DNA of 64,000 bases, from contig JASFXZ010000039.1 in assembly GCA_032209605.1 (NCBI GenBank), positions 4,650,001 to 4,714,000 on the forward strand. The letters run 5' to 3'. The position numbers were made by a program, and so were the translations under genes. Shown here one piece after another: positions 10,881-22,326 of the stretch (position 1 is the first letter of the stretch; the number at the start of each line of letters is the position of its first letter). The notes beneath the pieces are model-generated. The model did not search any database and was not told the origin of the DNA. It saw nothing but the letters and a program-made list of their open reading frames with translations. This stretch comes from Mactromeris polynyma. Taxonomy: Eukaryota > Mollusca > Bivalvia > Venerida > Mactridae.

Positions 10881-11968
10881 AGAAAATATAAGGCAGCAAA
10901 ATGGGTGTCAACAACTGTGGAAAATATATCTCGGGAACCTGCTGTAAGCACCGGATTTAGTAGATTGTTTAAATATATCACTGGTAATAATGAGAAAGGC
11001 CAGTACGGAGAACTGGTTTGAATTTATACTACACTTATATTATTACATTTCAAGTGGCCATCTTTAAAAAATTGTTTGTTTGGCATAATCCTATCCAGTA
11101 AAATTTAGGTGGGTAGGTAGGTAATTAATTTTAATTTATTATTTACTGAAGTCATACTATTACTATGCTGTTAGAAGTTTTTTCCCTCTCAGACCCCCGA
11201 AAAAAATCGGGTCGTTTTCATGGGTCGGTAAGGTTAGGCCAAACAAATATTTTTAATGATTGCTGGAATATAAGCTGTACAGTGATCTCATAACTGTCAT
11301 ATGATATGAAATTTACTACTGTGACTAATTGGATAGCTGCATTTCTTGCTTAAGCTTGAAGTATTTTCCTCTTTATTTACATACTGGACATTTTACTTTT
11401 AGGACATTATAAGTAAAGTTTAAGACTGAAGTTACCGCAAAAAATTGATACTGCTGGTATAATATTTCAATGACAAGTTACTAATATGTTTTCATAAAAT
11501 AAACATGAAGAACATTTTATTCTCCTAATCCCGCATTACTTTTTCAATTAGCTACAATATTTTATAGCCAAACACCATTTCACTTATTTTAGTACATTAA
11601 TGTTGCTAAATATTTCAGAAATGAAAATAGATATGACTGCTCCTGTAGCGACAAGGATTGTGCCGGGTGCTTGCCCCAACTGTGAAAGTAAATTCACCAT
11701 CTCGTTCTATATTCCACCAAAACATCAAGATGATCCTCCAAAACCGAAGAGTTCAGATGTGTTTATTGAAGACTTTCCAGAAATGACAATGTACACATCT
11801 GGATTTGGTGGATTTGCAAATGAGGAGCAATGGATCAATGAAGCGAGACAGTTGAGTGAAAAGTTGAAAGACAAAGACATTCATACAGAATTGTTTTTTA
11901 CTGCTGGTTATGATAGTCCCTTTAAATTGTTTAATAGACTAAATGAAGTATGGTTTGTGAAAAAGTAA
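10881..11968 (+). CDS. SOUL-family heme-binding protein, 3' part (HEBP2-like)
   Basis: Two exons are visible: 10881-10998 and 11619-11968 (stop at 11966). Together they give about 155 residues; the human family member HEBP2 has about 205, so roughly 50 N-terminal residues are missing. The first exon reads RKYKAAKWVSTTVENISR and then FSRLFKYITGNNEK. The second reads MKIDMTAPVATR and ends FNRLNEVWFVKK. These are the conserved SOUL core (KWVST, GxNEK, MTAPV, AGYxSP, NEVW). The family binds heme and other tetrapyrroles in the cytosol or at mitochondria. Joining the exons so that GNNEK runs into EMKIDMTAP needs a GC donor at 10999 (AAAG/GCCAGT). The alternative GT donor at 10984 would delete GNNEK. 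A possible AATAAA is at 12389-12394. A truncated copy cannot be excluded. Confidence 0.8.
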
Positions 11969-12775
11969 CTGTGTTAAATATTACATTTTACTCTCATCTC
12001 AGATATCTTTTTGGTAGTTTCAAATCATGCAAATTGCATTTGATTTTACAAAAAGACCTTCTGTGTGTTTGTTATTGATATTTCTAAACCGAAAGTAGCT
12101 GCGTTTAGTCATCAAAATGAACACATGGATCAAGGAAGATCAGAGTGGTTTTTAAAATTGTTTTATCATAAATGTTTTTCAAAAAGATTTTATGCCAGAA
12201 ATCTTGAACAGTAATTTTCATGCCTAAAGTTTATCAATGACAGCAAGTTTCTTAGAAGAAAGTCTTCCAATGCAAGCAGAGCAGAAGAAAAGGCTTCAGT
12301 ACATAATTATATATATTATATACTGTACTTGCTCTTTTTATAACCGTTATTATCATATGTTGCCATGGAACTTGACATTATGTGGTGAAATAAACCAACC
12401 TCGACCAATGATTGTGTATGATATTACATATTTTCATGAGATAATTGTATCTCATTTGTGCAATTTACATTGTTTTTCATTAATCTTATGTGCCATTTAG
12501 GTGTAGTTAAATCTCACACTTTCACATGTTAAATGTTGCTGGCATTGAAATAGACTTCTACTTTATTTATCATTATTTTTATATGCAATCTGATGTGTAC
12601 GTATATGAACCATTAGCACTAGATTGTTTATTTACATCTATTTTGTTTATTAATGTGAGGTATATTCTATATTTGGTATATGCATTTTTGATTTATTTAT
12701 ATTATTACAACATGTAATAGATCTACTGAAGATATTTGCAGTCTTGAAGTTGTTTTTCAATATGTTTATCAACTA
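11969..12775. other. Probable 3' UTR and downstream flank of the HEBP2-like gene
   Basis: AT-rich sequence without recognisable coding potential. AATAAA at 12389-12394 is a reasonable polyadenylation signal about 420 bases after the stop codon. Nothing else is seen up to the MITE at 12776. Confidence 0.4.
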
Positions 12776-12946
12776 CAGTAAAATCTCACTTAAAGACATT
12801 CTCAATTATAAGACCACCTCAAAATTAAGAACATAAATTTCAAGTCCGTTTTCACTGTTTTGCTCTTCATTCAACCTCAGTATTAAAACCACCTCACTAT
12901 TAAGACGAAGGGTCCCAAGGGTGGTCTATTTACTGAGGTTTTATTG
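12776..12946. mobile_element. pogo/Tigger-like MITE
   Basis: CAGTAAAATCTCACTTAAAG at the 5' end and GAGGTTTTATTG at the 3' end. TA lies on both sides (12774-12775 and 12947-12948). The interior has the family's repeated 'aagaccacctca' phrases. Confidence 0.75.
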
Positions 12947-12948
12947 TA

Positions 12949-14745
12949 TCTTATTTACTCGTACAGTGTAATCTGATAAAACAAACTTTGTTTGTACCAC
13001 TAATCCTGTTCTGTTTTCACAATAGTTTGGTATTCTCAAATCAATCTTCATTTCTATTCGTAAGGAACTAGTTATTGAATAATGTAATTTAACATCTGGC
13101 ACTGTATCTATGTCAACTTCTTATGCCAAGATACCGTTAATTTACGATATATTTTGTGCAGTCATTAAAAATATTTGAGAAATATTAGACGTAAAAAATT
13201 GCTGTTGCATTTACACTAAAGTTGATAAAATCCACCCAAAATGTCTAAAGTTCATATTAAGATAAATGATAAAATGAGTTTAAAACTAATTAACACGATG
13301 TTAAAACTTCTGTAGAAACAAAACTGTCGAAAGTCGGTGTCAATTAAAATTCGCTTTTAACCGTTCAGCAAGAAACACAAATCAGTAAGTATGACAATAA
13401 ACTGCACCAAATATTCTTTGAGCATTTGGTATTTAAAAGTATCATAACTGTACAGATATGCACTTCAGACAAAAATAGCTGGTTGTTATTCGGAACTCTC
13501 GATATAGTCGGAGTAATCATTTATTTGCATTGAAAAAGAAAATAAGGATATTTTCAGGACTTAAATTTTTTGTTGGTTTTGACAGAATTCAATTTTCTTA
13601 GAAGCTGGTTTTCTCAGATAACACTGAGAATTAACAGAACAAAACAAACACAGACTACACAACTTATAGTATTCTGTAATAATATGTGAACAAGTAACTC
13701 TGAGAGGGGACTACTGGTATTGTGAGTCCGCCGAATTTAGGAATGGAATACGCAATGTATGTATATACGCCCGTGTTTCCACATTATTCCATTGATATAC
13801 ATCTATATAGGATATTGGTATTTGCTATTCAGCTGCTTGTATGAATGATTTTATACTTGACATGTAAGGAATAGTAATTTTGTACCCCCCCACTCCCCCC
13901 ACCCAATAAAATGAAGAAAATCTATTATTTGTCGATCTATACTTTCCTCCATCCAGCTCAAGTTTTTCACTGATATCTCAAACAATATTTGACCTAGATA
14001 GGAAAATCTCATCTTATGAAGTTGTACGCCTGACATGTTTCCATCGGGATTGTGCAGAGTTATGACCCTTGACTTAGTAAATAAGTTATTAACAAAGTTT
14101 GAGTTCAAATTTCACATCCAAGTCAGAAGACAAGTAATTAACAGTTTTCTAGATCTTCAACTCGGATGCCTGAAGGCAATTTTTTATTGAATTTAATTAG
14201 ACATTTATACAATTTATACTGGACTTCGTAGCACTGGATTGTTTCACCTGTTTATATATCTTGTTTGATTTTGTTCATGTAAATATATGTATGTACTTCC
14301 TCTCATCAAGTAGGTCGGTATTATTTTGACAATTCTTCTTACCTTTTTGCTAATGGCTAGTCATCATATCTTGATCATTATGGCCATGTGTCGTTGGGGG
14401 AGATTAAAAACAGAGACAGATGATCAAGTCTCCTAAGCTTACTAAATCCACCCAAGAGAATTCAACAAAGTGATAAAAATGTCAAAAAGCATACAGGAAC
14501 CCTAAAACTTCAAAAACACAGGTCATATGAAATTAAATTTAAAGATTTGGTTAAACAATTTCAAAGCCAATATTTGCTCAAAAAGCATATCCATTTAAAG
14601 TATTGATCTTCAACATTCTTAAGTCGACACAAGATGGCTATTTCAGGTTTGAAAGTCTATAGATTATATCCATATTTCAAATGTTAAGTAGCATGTATTG
14701 CCTTCATGCGCTCAAATGATAGCCTGAACCCTGCGTCCCACCCCT
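12949..14745. other. Non-coding, nothing recognised
   Basis: AT-rich sequence with no supported gene. A short C-run (13885-13904, 'accccccccactcccccc' type) is the only low-complexity feature I noticed. Confidence 0.4.
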
Positions 14746-14988
14746 TCAGTCAGACGTGGGTCTGTTGATGGGACAAATGTCGCCACTCTTAATGCAAAGC
14801 TGCTTCCAAATTAGTAGATTCTGCATAGGAGGATCTAGTGCCTGAATACGATGGTCAAGAATGTCTTGAATATGCTCAATAAGATACAAATCCGCACTTC
14901 TAGCGGGCCAGGTCATACAGGAAAAGTATCGGGGGTGCTTAACTTTGTGTGTATAGTTAATAGCCTGTTGAGGGGCACATGCTTGATA
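14746..14988 (-). pseudogene. Tc1-like transposase, C-terminal DDE-domain fragment
   Basis: Read on the minus strand, the frame ending at the stop 14746-14748 gives WPARSADLYLIEH followed by IQDILDHRIQALDPPMQNL. This is the family's WPARSPDxNPIEHxWDxLxRR region, which contains the last catalytic acidic residue (E of IEH). The D-N-P preceding it is altered to D-L-Y-L. Only about 80 codons remain, and stops close the frame upstream at 14989. No terminal repeats were found. It lies opposite in orientation to the neighbouring element at 15077. Confidence 0.75.
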
Positions 14989-15076
14989 CAGACTTCATCA
15001 CTCACATGTTAAACTGTTAAAATGTGCTGTAACATCAGATCAATTATCTCGTCTTCATAAACACCTCATGTTAGTA

Positions 15077-15893
15077 TACTCAAACGCAAAAGAAAGTGTG
15101 CACTTTTGATTTTTGGATTATTTTAATTCTACAAGGTATAAAGTTGTCGAATTTGAAACATACCAATATCGGTCGTTACGGTTTATAGCATCAACGAAAG
15201 GTCCGTCAAATTATGGCTAGTTATTACGTAATAGCCCGAATTGCGAGTTTGCAGGATTTCGACGTGGAACATGTATACACAAGTACAAGTGGCCAAACTT
15301 GTTTTCTCTACTTTCTTTCACTCATGTATAGTGCGAATATCAGTGTAGATTTAGAACATTTATAACAGAGAATATGCCACAACTATCAGAACATCAGCGT
15401 ATTGGCGCCTTAATGATGCTGGTCAGAGGTGACTCAGCCGCTTCAGTTTCACGGGCACTTAACTGCCATAGCAACACTATAATCAAGTTAGCTGATAGGT
15501 TTTTGATAACGGGTACTGTTGCCGACCGTCCCAAATCCGGCAGGGCACGCGTGACTGGCGTCAGACTGGACCATCACATTGAGGTGTCGGTACCAAACCG
15601 CCTCTGCTGCAGAGTTATTAGACGGAATGGTGGTCATACCAGATTTTGCAACAAATTACAGTTAATCTACGCAAGAAAACATCCCTTTGGCTTTTTGTTT
15701 ATTTTCGATTTTGACCCTACTGCATGTTGACGCGTCGGACGTTTTAACGAAATTCTAAACAATAAAATAAACACATTGGTTAGAAGAGTAATTGAATAAG
15801 CTAAAAACGATACCACACATGATAAAATTCCATCATTGGATTATAAGAAAATAAACAAAATAAAAAGTACACACTTTCTTTTGCGTTTGAGTA
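15077..15893 (+). mobile_element. Non-autonomous Tc1-like transposon with intact terminal inverted repeats
   Basis: Imperfect terminal inverted repeats of about 31 bases: the 5' end begins TACTCAAACGCAAAAGAAAG and the 3' end closes with CTTTTGCGTTTGAGTA. TA dinucleotides lie at both outer edges (15075-15076, 15894-15895), the Tc1/mariner target duplication. At 817 bp it is about half the usual 1.3-1.7 kb. It still encodes the transposase N-terminal DNA-binding region (15374 on) but not the catalytic domain. Confidence 0.9.
15374..15730 (+). pseudogene. Truncated Tc1-like transposase (DNA-binding domain only)
   Basis: A 118-codon frame. Residues about 1-75 form the paired-type helix-turn-helix region of Tc1 transposases (SEHQRIGALMMLVRGDSAAS, then VSRALNCHSNT, then GTVADRPKSGRARVT), with the GRP-like hinge seen as RPKSGRARVT. 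After residue about 72 the similarity fades and the rest (RNGGHTRFCNKLQ then an unrelated tail) is the product of an internal deletion. No DDE catalytic residues are encoded. It might still bind the element's own ends if expressed. Confidence 0.8.
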
Positions 15894-16939
15894 TATTTGG
15901 TCGTAAAACGTTTGTAGAAGTGAAATCTAGATCTCATCCTTATGTGACAAAATTTCATGTCTATCTCATAAAAAGTATTCCAAGGTACTTTTACACAAAG
16001 CATCTTAGAAAAAGTATTTCAAACAACTGTCATATTAAATGATGAAACAATCATTATATTTTGTTACTGCTGGCAGTTGGCAGTTGAGTGTAATATATTC
16101 CTTAATAAATATGCAAATACAACGGTAAGATGCAAAGCATGTATATTGATATTTGACGAATAATTTGTTGAAGTTTTTATAAAGACAGCAGGATTTTGAA
16201 CATTATCAATGTTCTCCACGTTTTCCACTGCTACCAGTTGTTGATCTATATATGTACAATGGAATTTGAACCAATATATTGTTCACGCTGTTGTTATAGC
16301 AACTATGACAAGCACTTGAGGAGGCAAAACAGTAGATAGATCGTTCCCCAGAACAAGGTTTTTACGTGCTTCTAGGAACCTTGCCTTTACCCGATTACTT
16401 CGACTCTATTTTCAATATATGATTTCCTAATATACGGTAGATAACCGCTGTTCACATTGTTTAAGTACTTGATCGAGTTGAGTTTCTTGCCAAGGAAAAC
16501 GTCTCATGGACTCGATCTTGTGAAAATTAACGGTACATACGTATTTCATACACAAGTCATTGATTGCTGGTACAGGTAACTTATTAAGAATAATTTCTGA
16601 GTATGATCTTACGCTTTTTTCAGGCAGAAAAAAACACAGGGCTAGGTTGAAATCGTAAAATGGAAATCAGCGATCTTGACACCATACTTCAGGTTGACGG
16701 TAATTAGACGTCTTCTGTGTTATCTTTAAGATATTAAGGTGTTTTGGACTGTGCAAGTAATGTTGAATCTTAGAGGAAATGGTAAGCAAACTCGTGATGA
16801 AATTATAATTACACACACAACTTCTTGCTCTAGTTCCCAATAAGACTGGAGTTGCGATTCTGTTTGATGAATTTTGAATGGCTCCGGTATAGGTGCAGTC
16901 GCCGATTATAATATTTTGTACCTGCAGCCAACTTTTCAG

Positions 16940-17253
16940 CTCACCTGAGCAGGAATCGCTTATGGTGAGCTTATAGGATCGTTGGCTGGCCGTCGTCGTG
17001 CGTCGTCCGTCAACATTTTCTTTACACAACATCTCCTCTATAACTATAACTTTATTATGGATAAAGGGCTTTCAAAATAAGATGTGAACACCATAACATG
17101 ATGATTTGTCGCGCGTAACACACATCCTCTTAGGTTCAAGGTCAATGTCACTGTTACTAAAATAGAATTTCTTGTCCGGGCCATAACTTTATTATGGAAC
17201 GGAGGGATTGCAACACAACTAATCCAGTCTGAATGGAAGTGTACTCAGGTGAG
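16940..17253. repeat. Dispersed inverted-end repeat, block B copy
   Basis: Counterpart of 734-1047 within the second duplicated block, with the same terminal CTCACCTGAG/CTCAGGTGAG pair. It moved with the block rather than inserting independently. Confidence 0.6.
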
Positions 17254-19061
17254 CGATATAGGGTCACCATGGCTCTCTTGTTTATATCTATTCATACCTG
17301 CAGGGACCTTATTCACAAACATTTTAAGACTGAAACTCAGTTTTGTTTCTAATAATTCTAAACGAATCGGTCGGTCCGTCCACACTTTTTTTAAACTTCT
17401 TCTCCTCCTAAACCACTTGACCAACTTTGACCAAAATTCATAGAAATATATGTGATTCATAAAAACATGGCTGCCGGGGGGTTACATTATAATGATAGCG
17501 TTTACTCATAACATGCTGGAAATCAATGTTTGTGAGAATCTTTACTTCAACAAAATTTGGCAACCTGGAGCACAGGACCATAACAGATTTTTCAGGCGCC
17601 CAGGTGATCGATTCATGGCGTCATAGCTCTCTTGTTTATTAAATTATATATTGTAATAACAACTTCAGAGCAAATGGAACAGTTTGAAGTCTAAGTGAGA
17701 GTTTATGAATAATGTCCATGTGATTGTGTCGTTTATGTTTGTGTTCAATACGACGACATTACGTCGTGAGACTATCGACACCATGCTACGATGGCCCAGA
17801 TGCAAACTGATTGACTGTTGGACTTTCATTGATGTTTTGTTAATAATTTCTTATGATACAGATTCTATCTATTGAAAGTTGTTAAGAATTTGTTACAAAA
17901 TTGAAATCACAGGGGTAAAACGACGAAAGACTGGTTTAAATGAGCTAGACAGATCGTATTGATATGATACGTATACCAAGTACATCTAGCTGGTAGTTAA
18001 GTAAATTATTGTTATTTTAAACTATTTGCTACTGTCAACGAGTGGGGTTGGTGTAAATATATTTTATTATTATGCCATAAATAGAACGTTAGATGGTAAA
18101 GAATTGAGATTTCAAAATCCAAATTCGTTGCCAAGGTTTCGTTAGATAATAGAATACGTCACGAGGTCGTCTCTACCATTATCACAGTCGTGTTGTTAAC
18201 TTATGAATGCAAATTCAAATACCCTTTTCATCGACAGTGGCTAACATTTAGATGCTTCGTTTTATGTATAATTTTTCCTTAACGATCTGAACGTTTTCCT
18301 TCTGTATAAATATTTTAATGCGTGATTTTCTAAATACCACCCACTTGTAATCGCATAAAGTTGTTCAAACTGTCTAGAGCATTCATATTCCAAAAAATAT
18401 CGCTTATTCACATTGACACGGTAAAGTTCATCTGTTAGATGCATAGAATCTGCTACGATATTTTAATTGGAAGATCCATTTTATTAGTAAATTAATAAAA
18501 TTGTTTAATAATGCTTAAAAACGACGCATAAACAACTGCCTCTCAGTTTTATTTGTGTGAATATTGTTATTTTTTTAACTGTTCTCATGTAACTGCAGTT
18601 ATTTATGGGGGGTTTTCTTGTTTATATCTTATAATTCTATATTGAATGGTTGTGTGCATTTTGAAAAATAATTGGTGTATGTATAATGTTCTATGTATGT
18701 ACACAAATGAGGCAAAAATAAATATGGTATATATAGTATTTTCCAAAAAAACACACTAAATTAGTCAGGTTAATTATTCCTGTCCCTGAGGTGCAATATG
18801 GCTTTTGCGTCATGATTACCACGAACATTAAGCTTCAAATGTTCCATTTTTGTTATAATTATATTAAAACTCCTGAAAATCCTGGAAGGAATCTGAAGAT
18901 TTCATGAAACATTCTCTAACTGTCATTCCTTCTTGCTCCCAGAAGTATTCCAGAGAAAACTTCTGATATCACTATCTTAACGAAGTTTCAAAACTATCAC
19001 CCAATTAGGTTAGACCGTACTTGTCGTTATTTGTGACACCGCGTAAGTACATACATGTTTG

Positions 19062-20180
19062 CTTTTTAAAGATAGTTTTACTTTTGTACGCAGACGGTAT
19101 AGTGATCATAACAGAATCTGAGTCGGGATTACAACGCGGGTTGGAATTATTAGAAACATGCTTCTCAAAATGGAAATGATCAGTTAATGTAGAAAAAACG
19201 AAAATATTGACTTTTAGAAAGGGGGAAAGAATCCGACAAAACATGGAATTCAAATATGAGGGGAAAGTTAGAAATTGTCAGACAATTTACCTATCTCGGC
19301 ATTGTGTTTACTACTTGTGGGTCATATACATCAACATATGAAGCATTGGGTGGGCAACCCCTTAAGGCAATTTGCAAACTTAACAAATATTTCGTAAAAA
19401 TTCCGGAAATATCTATAAGTCATTATTTAGATTTATTTGATAAACTTATCTCACCCAATCTGGGATACGGAAGTGAAATTTGGGGTTCCAATAAAAGTGA
19501 AACAAATTGAAAGAATTCATCTACATTTCTGTAAGCAAATTTAATTCAAACCCAAAAATAATTTTATATAAGGGGAATTAGGTAGAACACCTCTAATTAA
19601 TAAGAGACTGGGGTAAATGTTATACAATATTGGTTTAAAATATTCAAATGTGATGATTGTAAATATGTAAAACTTGTATACAAAATGATGTTATATGATC
19701 TAGAAATATATCCTGATAAGAAATCTTGGGCAAACTCTGTTAAATGCTTGCTAGAATCAATAGTTGATTTCCCGGAGGTCTGCGTGGGGAGTCACTGTCT
19801 TGTGTATTTGGCGTTGCATGTAGCTACGTATTCTCTCTCTTTTAACTACGCGTGGCAGTTTCAAGGTGTTGGGAATGTAAATGTATTTTTAGAAATATTT
19901 AAAAATAGACTCAGACACGTTTTTATTAAAAACTGGAATAGTCAGCTACAAAATTCGACTTGAGCTAAAACATATAATTTACGTGGCGGACTTTCGATTT
20001 CAATCTTGTTTGACATTATTGCAATTTCTAAATTTAGATCATATCTTACACGCTCACGAGTTTCGACGCATAGACTAGAAGTTGAGTCGGGAAGATGGCA
20101 AAAAAAAAAGTTTGTTAACTGTCTGAAAGGCAAAAGAGAAAACAAACATTATAGGCTTATGTTCTATTTTGTTCGGTTCA
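19062..20180 (+). mobile_element. Degenerate LINE (non-LTR) fragment, block B
   Basis: Copy of the block A LINE fragment. The catalytic box reads YADG here, so the Tyr survives but the second Asp is already lost. The stop after SKWK is shared with A. The connection-region piece is 19256-19510 (ends YGSEIWGSNKSE) and the C-terminal piece 19685-19963 (QGVGNVNVFLEIFKNRLRH). Shared lesions show the element was dead before the block duplicated. Confidence 0.85.
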
Positions 20181-20930
20181 TCTAACACATTTTACTTAGT
20201 CATCAATTAAACAGCTTTTACTAAAACTCAAGTTTACCCTTTCATTGTGTCTATGCTATCTCTGTTATACCTGCTGTTGTAATACACTGACCTTTAAGCT
20301 ACGTAACGGTGGGGTTAGAAACTGGGTACCGTACTCAGAAAAGAATGGTACTAATCATACTTTTTGATCACGACAGCACTGGATGTTCGTGACTTGTGAA
20401 CTTTACTAAACGCTTAATATGCTTAAATAAATAAGACGCAGAGTACATATTTATCCGTAACCTTTTAAATACCATATTCAATTATCTGTGTATCCGCTTT
20501 CAACCCCGTTTCATCTAGTTATACGTCTGGGCCCTATCTAACGAAAACAAGAGTTTTACCTCCACAGAAGCAATACCTTTCTGTAAATTTCTATTTATAA
20601 GTTAAATATTGTAAATTTGTTTATGTAGTCCCATGAATAAACTGCCTCATGTAAGTGAAATTCGATTCGACAAGTAAATATTTGAATTAGAAGTACCATA
20701 AAGATCATATACTGTTATTAAATAAGTATACTTTATTTTCTTTTCGAGATGTTTAAAGAACCATAAAGAGATATTCAAATGCTTTGAAAAGAAAATATTA
20801 CATTTAGTATTTACAGTTTATTAGTCGATCGTGTCTAAATAACAATTGGATTAAAACATTGTATTGTGTAGATCGTGAGTTGGTCATCACCGCTCACTGA
20901 CCGTAAAAATTGACCAACTTGACTAGCACC

Positions 20931-20937
20931 TATAAAA
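20931..20937 (+). promoter_or_regulatory. TATA box of secreted-protein gene B
   Basis: TATAAAA in the same context as 4750-4756. The leader exon is about 20961-20988 with donor CAAG/GTAGGT, one base different from copy A but still a good splice site. Confidence 0.7.
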
Positions 20938-22326
20938 TGGCTGCCGACATCTCGCTCTGCACCACTGTCTATCAAGCCAGATTACAAGGTAGGTGAACTT
21001 CTTATATAGATTTCCCGAATATAACGGGGCGGATGAAAATAATAATTTAAAATAAGTTCGCATTTATTGAAAAAACAACAACAAAAATTTAGAATAAAAT
21101 TGCATCTTTTGATAAAAGCACATTTGAAGTTTGCAAATACTTATTGCTAGATGCAGTCTGTTTTTGTTTTTTTTTAAATTTCGAAAGTAAGTGAAAAAGT
21201 ATTTTATTTTCAACATATATTTCTGTGACTTAGTGAAACAAATTCAAATTAAATGAGACTAATTCATGTATTATCACTAAAATGCCCACGTGTGCTCGGA
21301 ACATTACATGTATTCAAACAAATGTTGTTTCATTAATTAAATAAATTTCGGTTTGCTTCTCAACCTGTTATGTATACACTATTTGTTGACTTTTTTTCTC
21401 TGAAGAAAACTTTTATCACAACATTGTTTGAAAGTGAAATTTTGATTCTATAGTTTACATTTAATTGAAATATTAGTGTTCTTTGTTGACGCGTAACCAG
21501 TTTTATATTTATACATTTTTTGACTCACGCCCCAATTCATATCTAAGTTAGGATTTATGTTAGGTTTCTTCCGACGCACCAAAGCTGTTCAGTGTGTTAA
21601 CATGTTTGCATTTCCAGCCAGCGACTCTATTTGAATTCCTTTTTCATTTTGTTCATGGGAGGAGCGGTTATTGTTAATTTTAAATGCGAAGTTTTACTGC
21701 ATAAAAACAATCGCAATTGGTTTATAAAATTATTATGCATACGTGTTCTACGAAAATGTTTACATTTCAGTAAAAATGTAACTGTTATGTATTTTTTCTC
21801 GATTTAAAACCTGTGCTAAAATATCTAATCCCTGAGTAGATCTACGAACACCCGCGGCGGTCGTGACTTTTCTCTTGTTTAGTTATTGAAGGACGCGCGA
21901 ATCTTCACTCAGTGTTGACTGACGTTGATATATCATTTTCATTCACTGCGTCTTGCTATTACCTAGCTAATGTTTATAATTACACTTTATGTATTGAAGC
22001 CGATGTAATATGCAATTCTATAAGTATCTGTTCAGTTCTGTTCAGTTGATTTAATTCATTTTTACCGACGCCTTAATAGTTTTTCGCGTTGACGCATAAC
22101 GAATTTGAATTTATCATTTTTTTCACCGGCTCCTGAATATTTCGTTGACGCTTTGCAAAATTCAAACTTATTATATGTTTTAGCAACGCCTAACAAGTAA
22201 GACCAACTTTCTACTGCACCGAGGACGATCTTGTATACACGCTTTATCGTACATTTATTGAAATATAAAATAGAGCATGTTGTTCTCCATTACAACTGCT
22301 AACAAAAATATATCAATCTATTTTAG

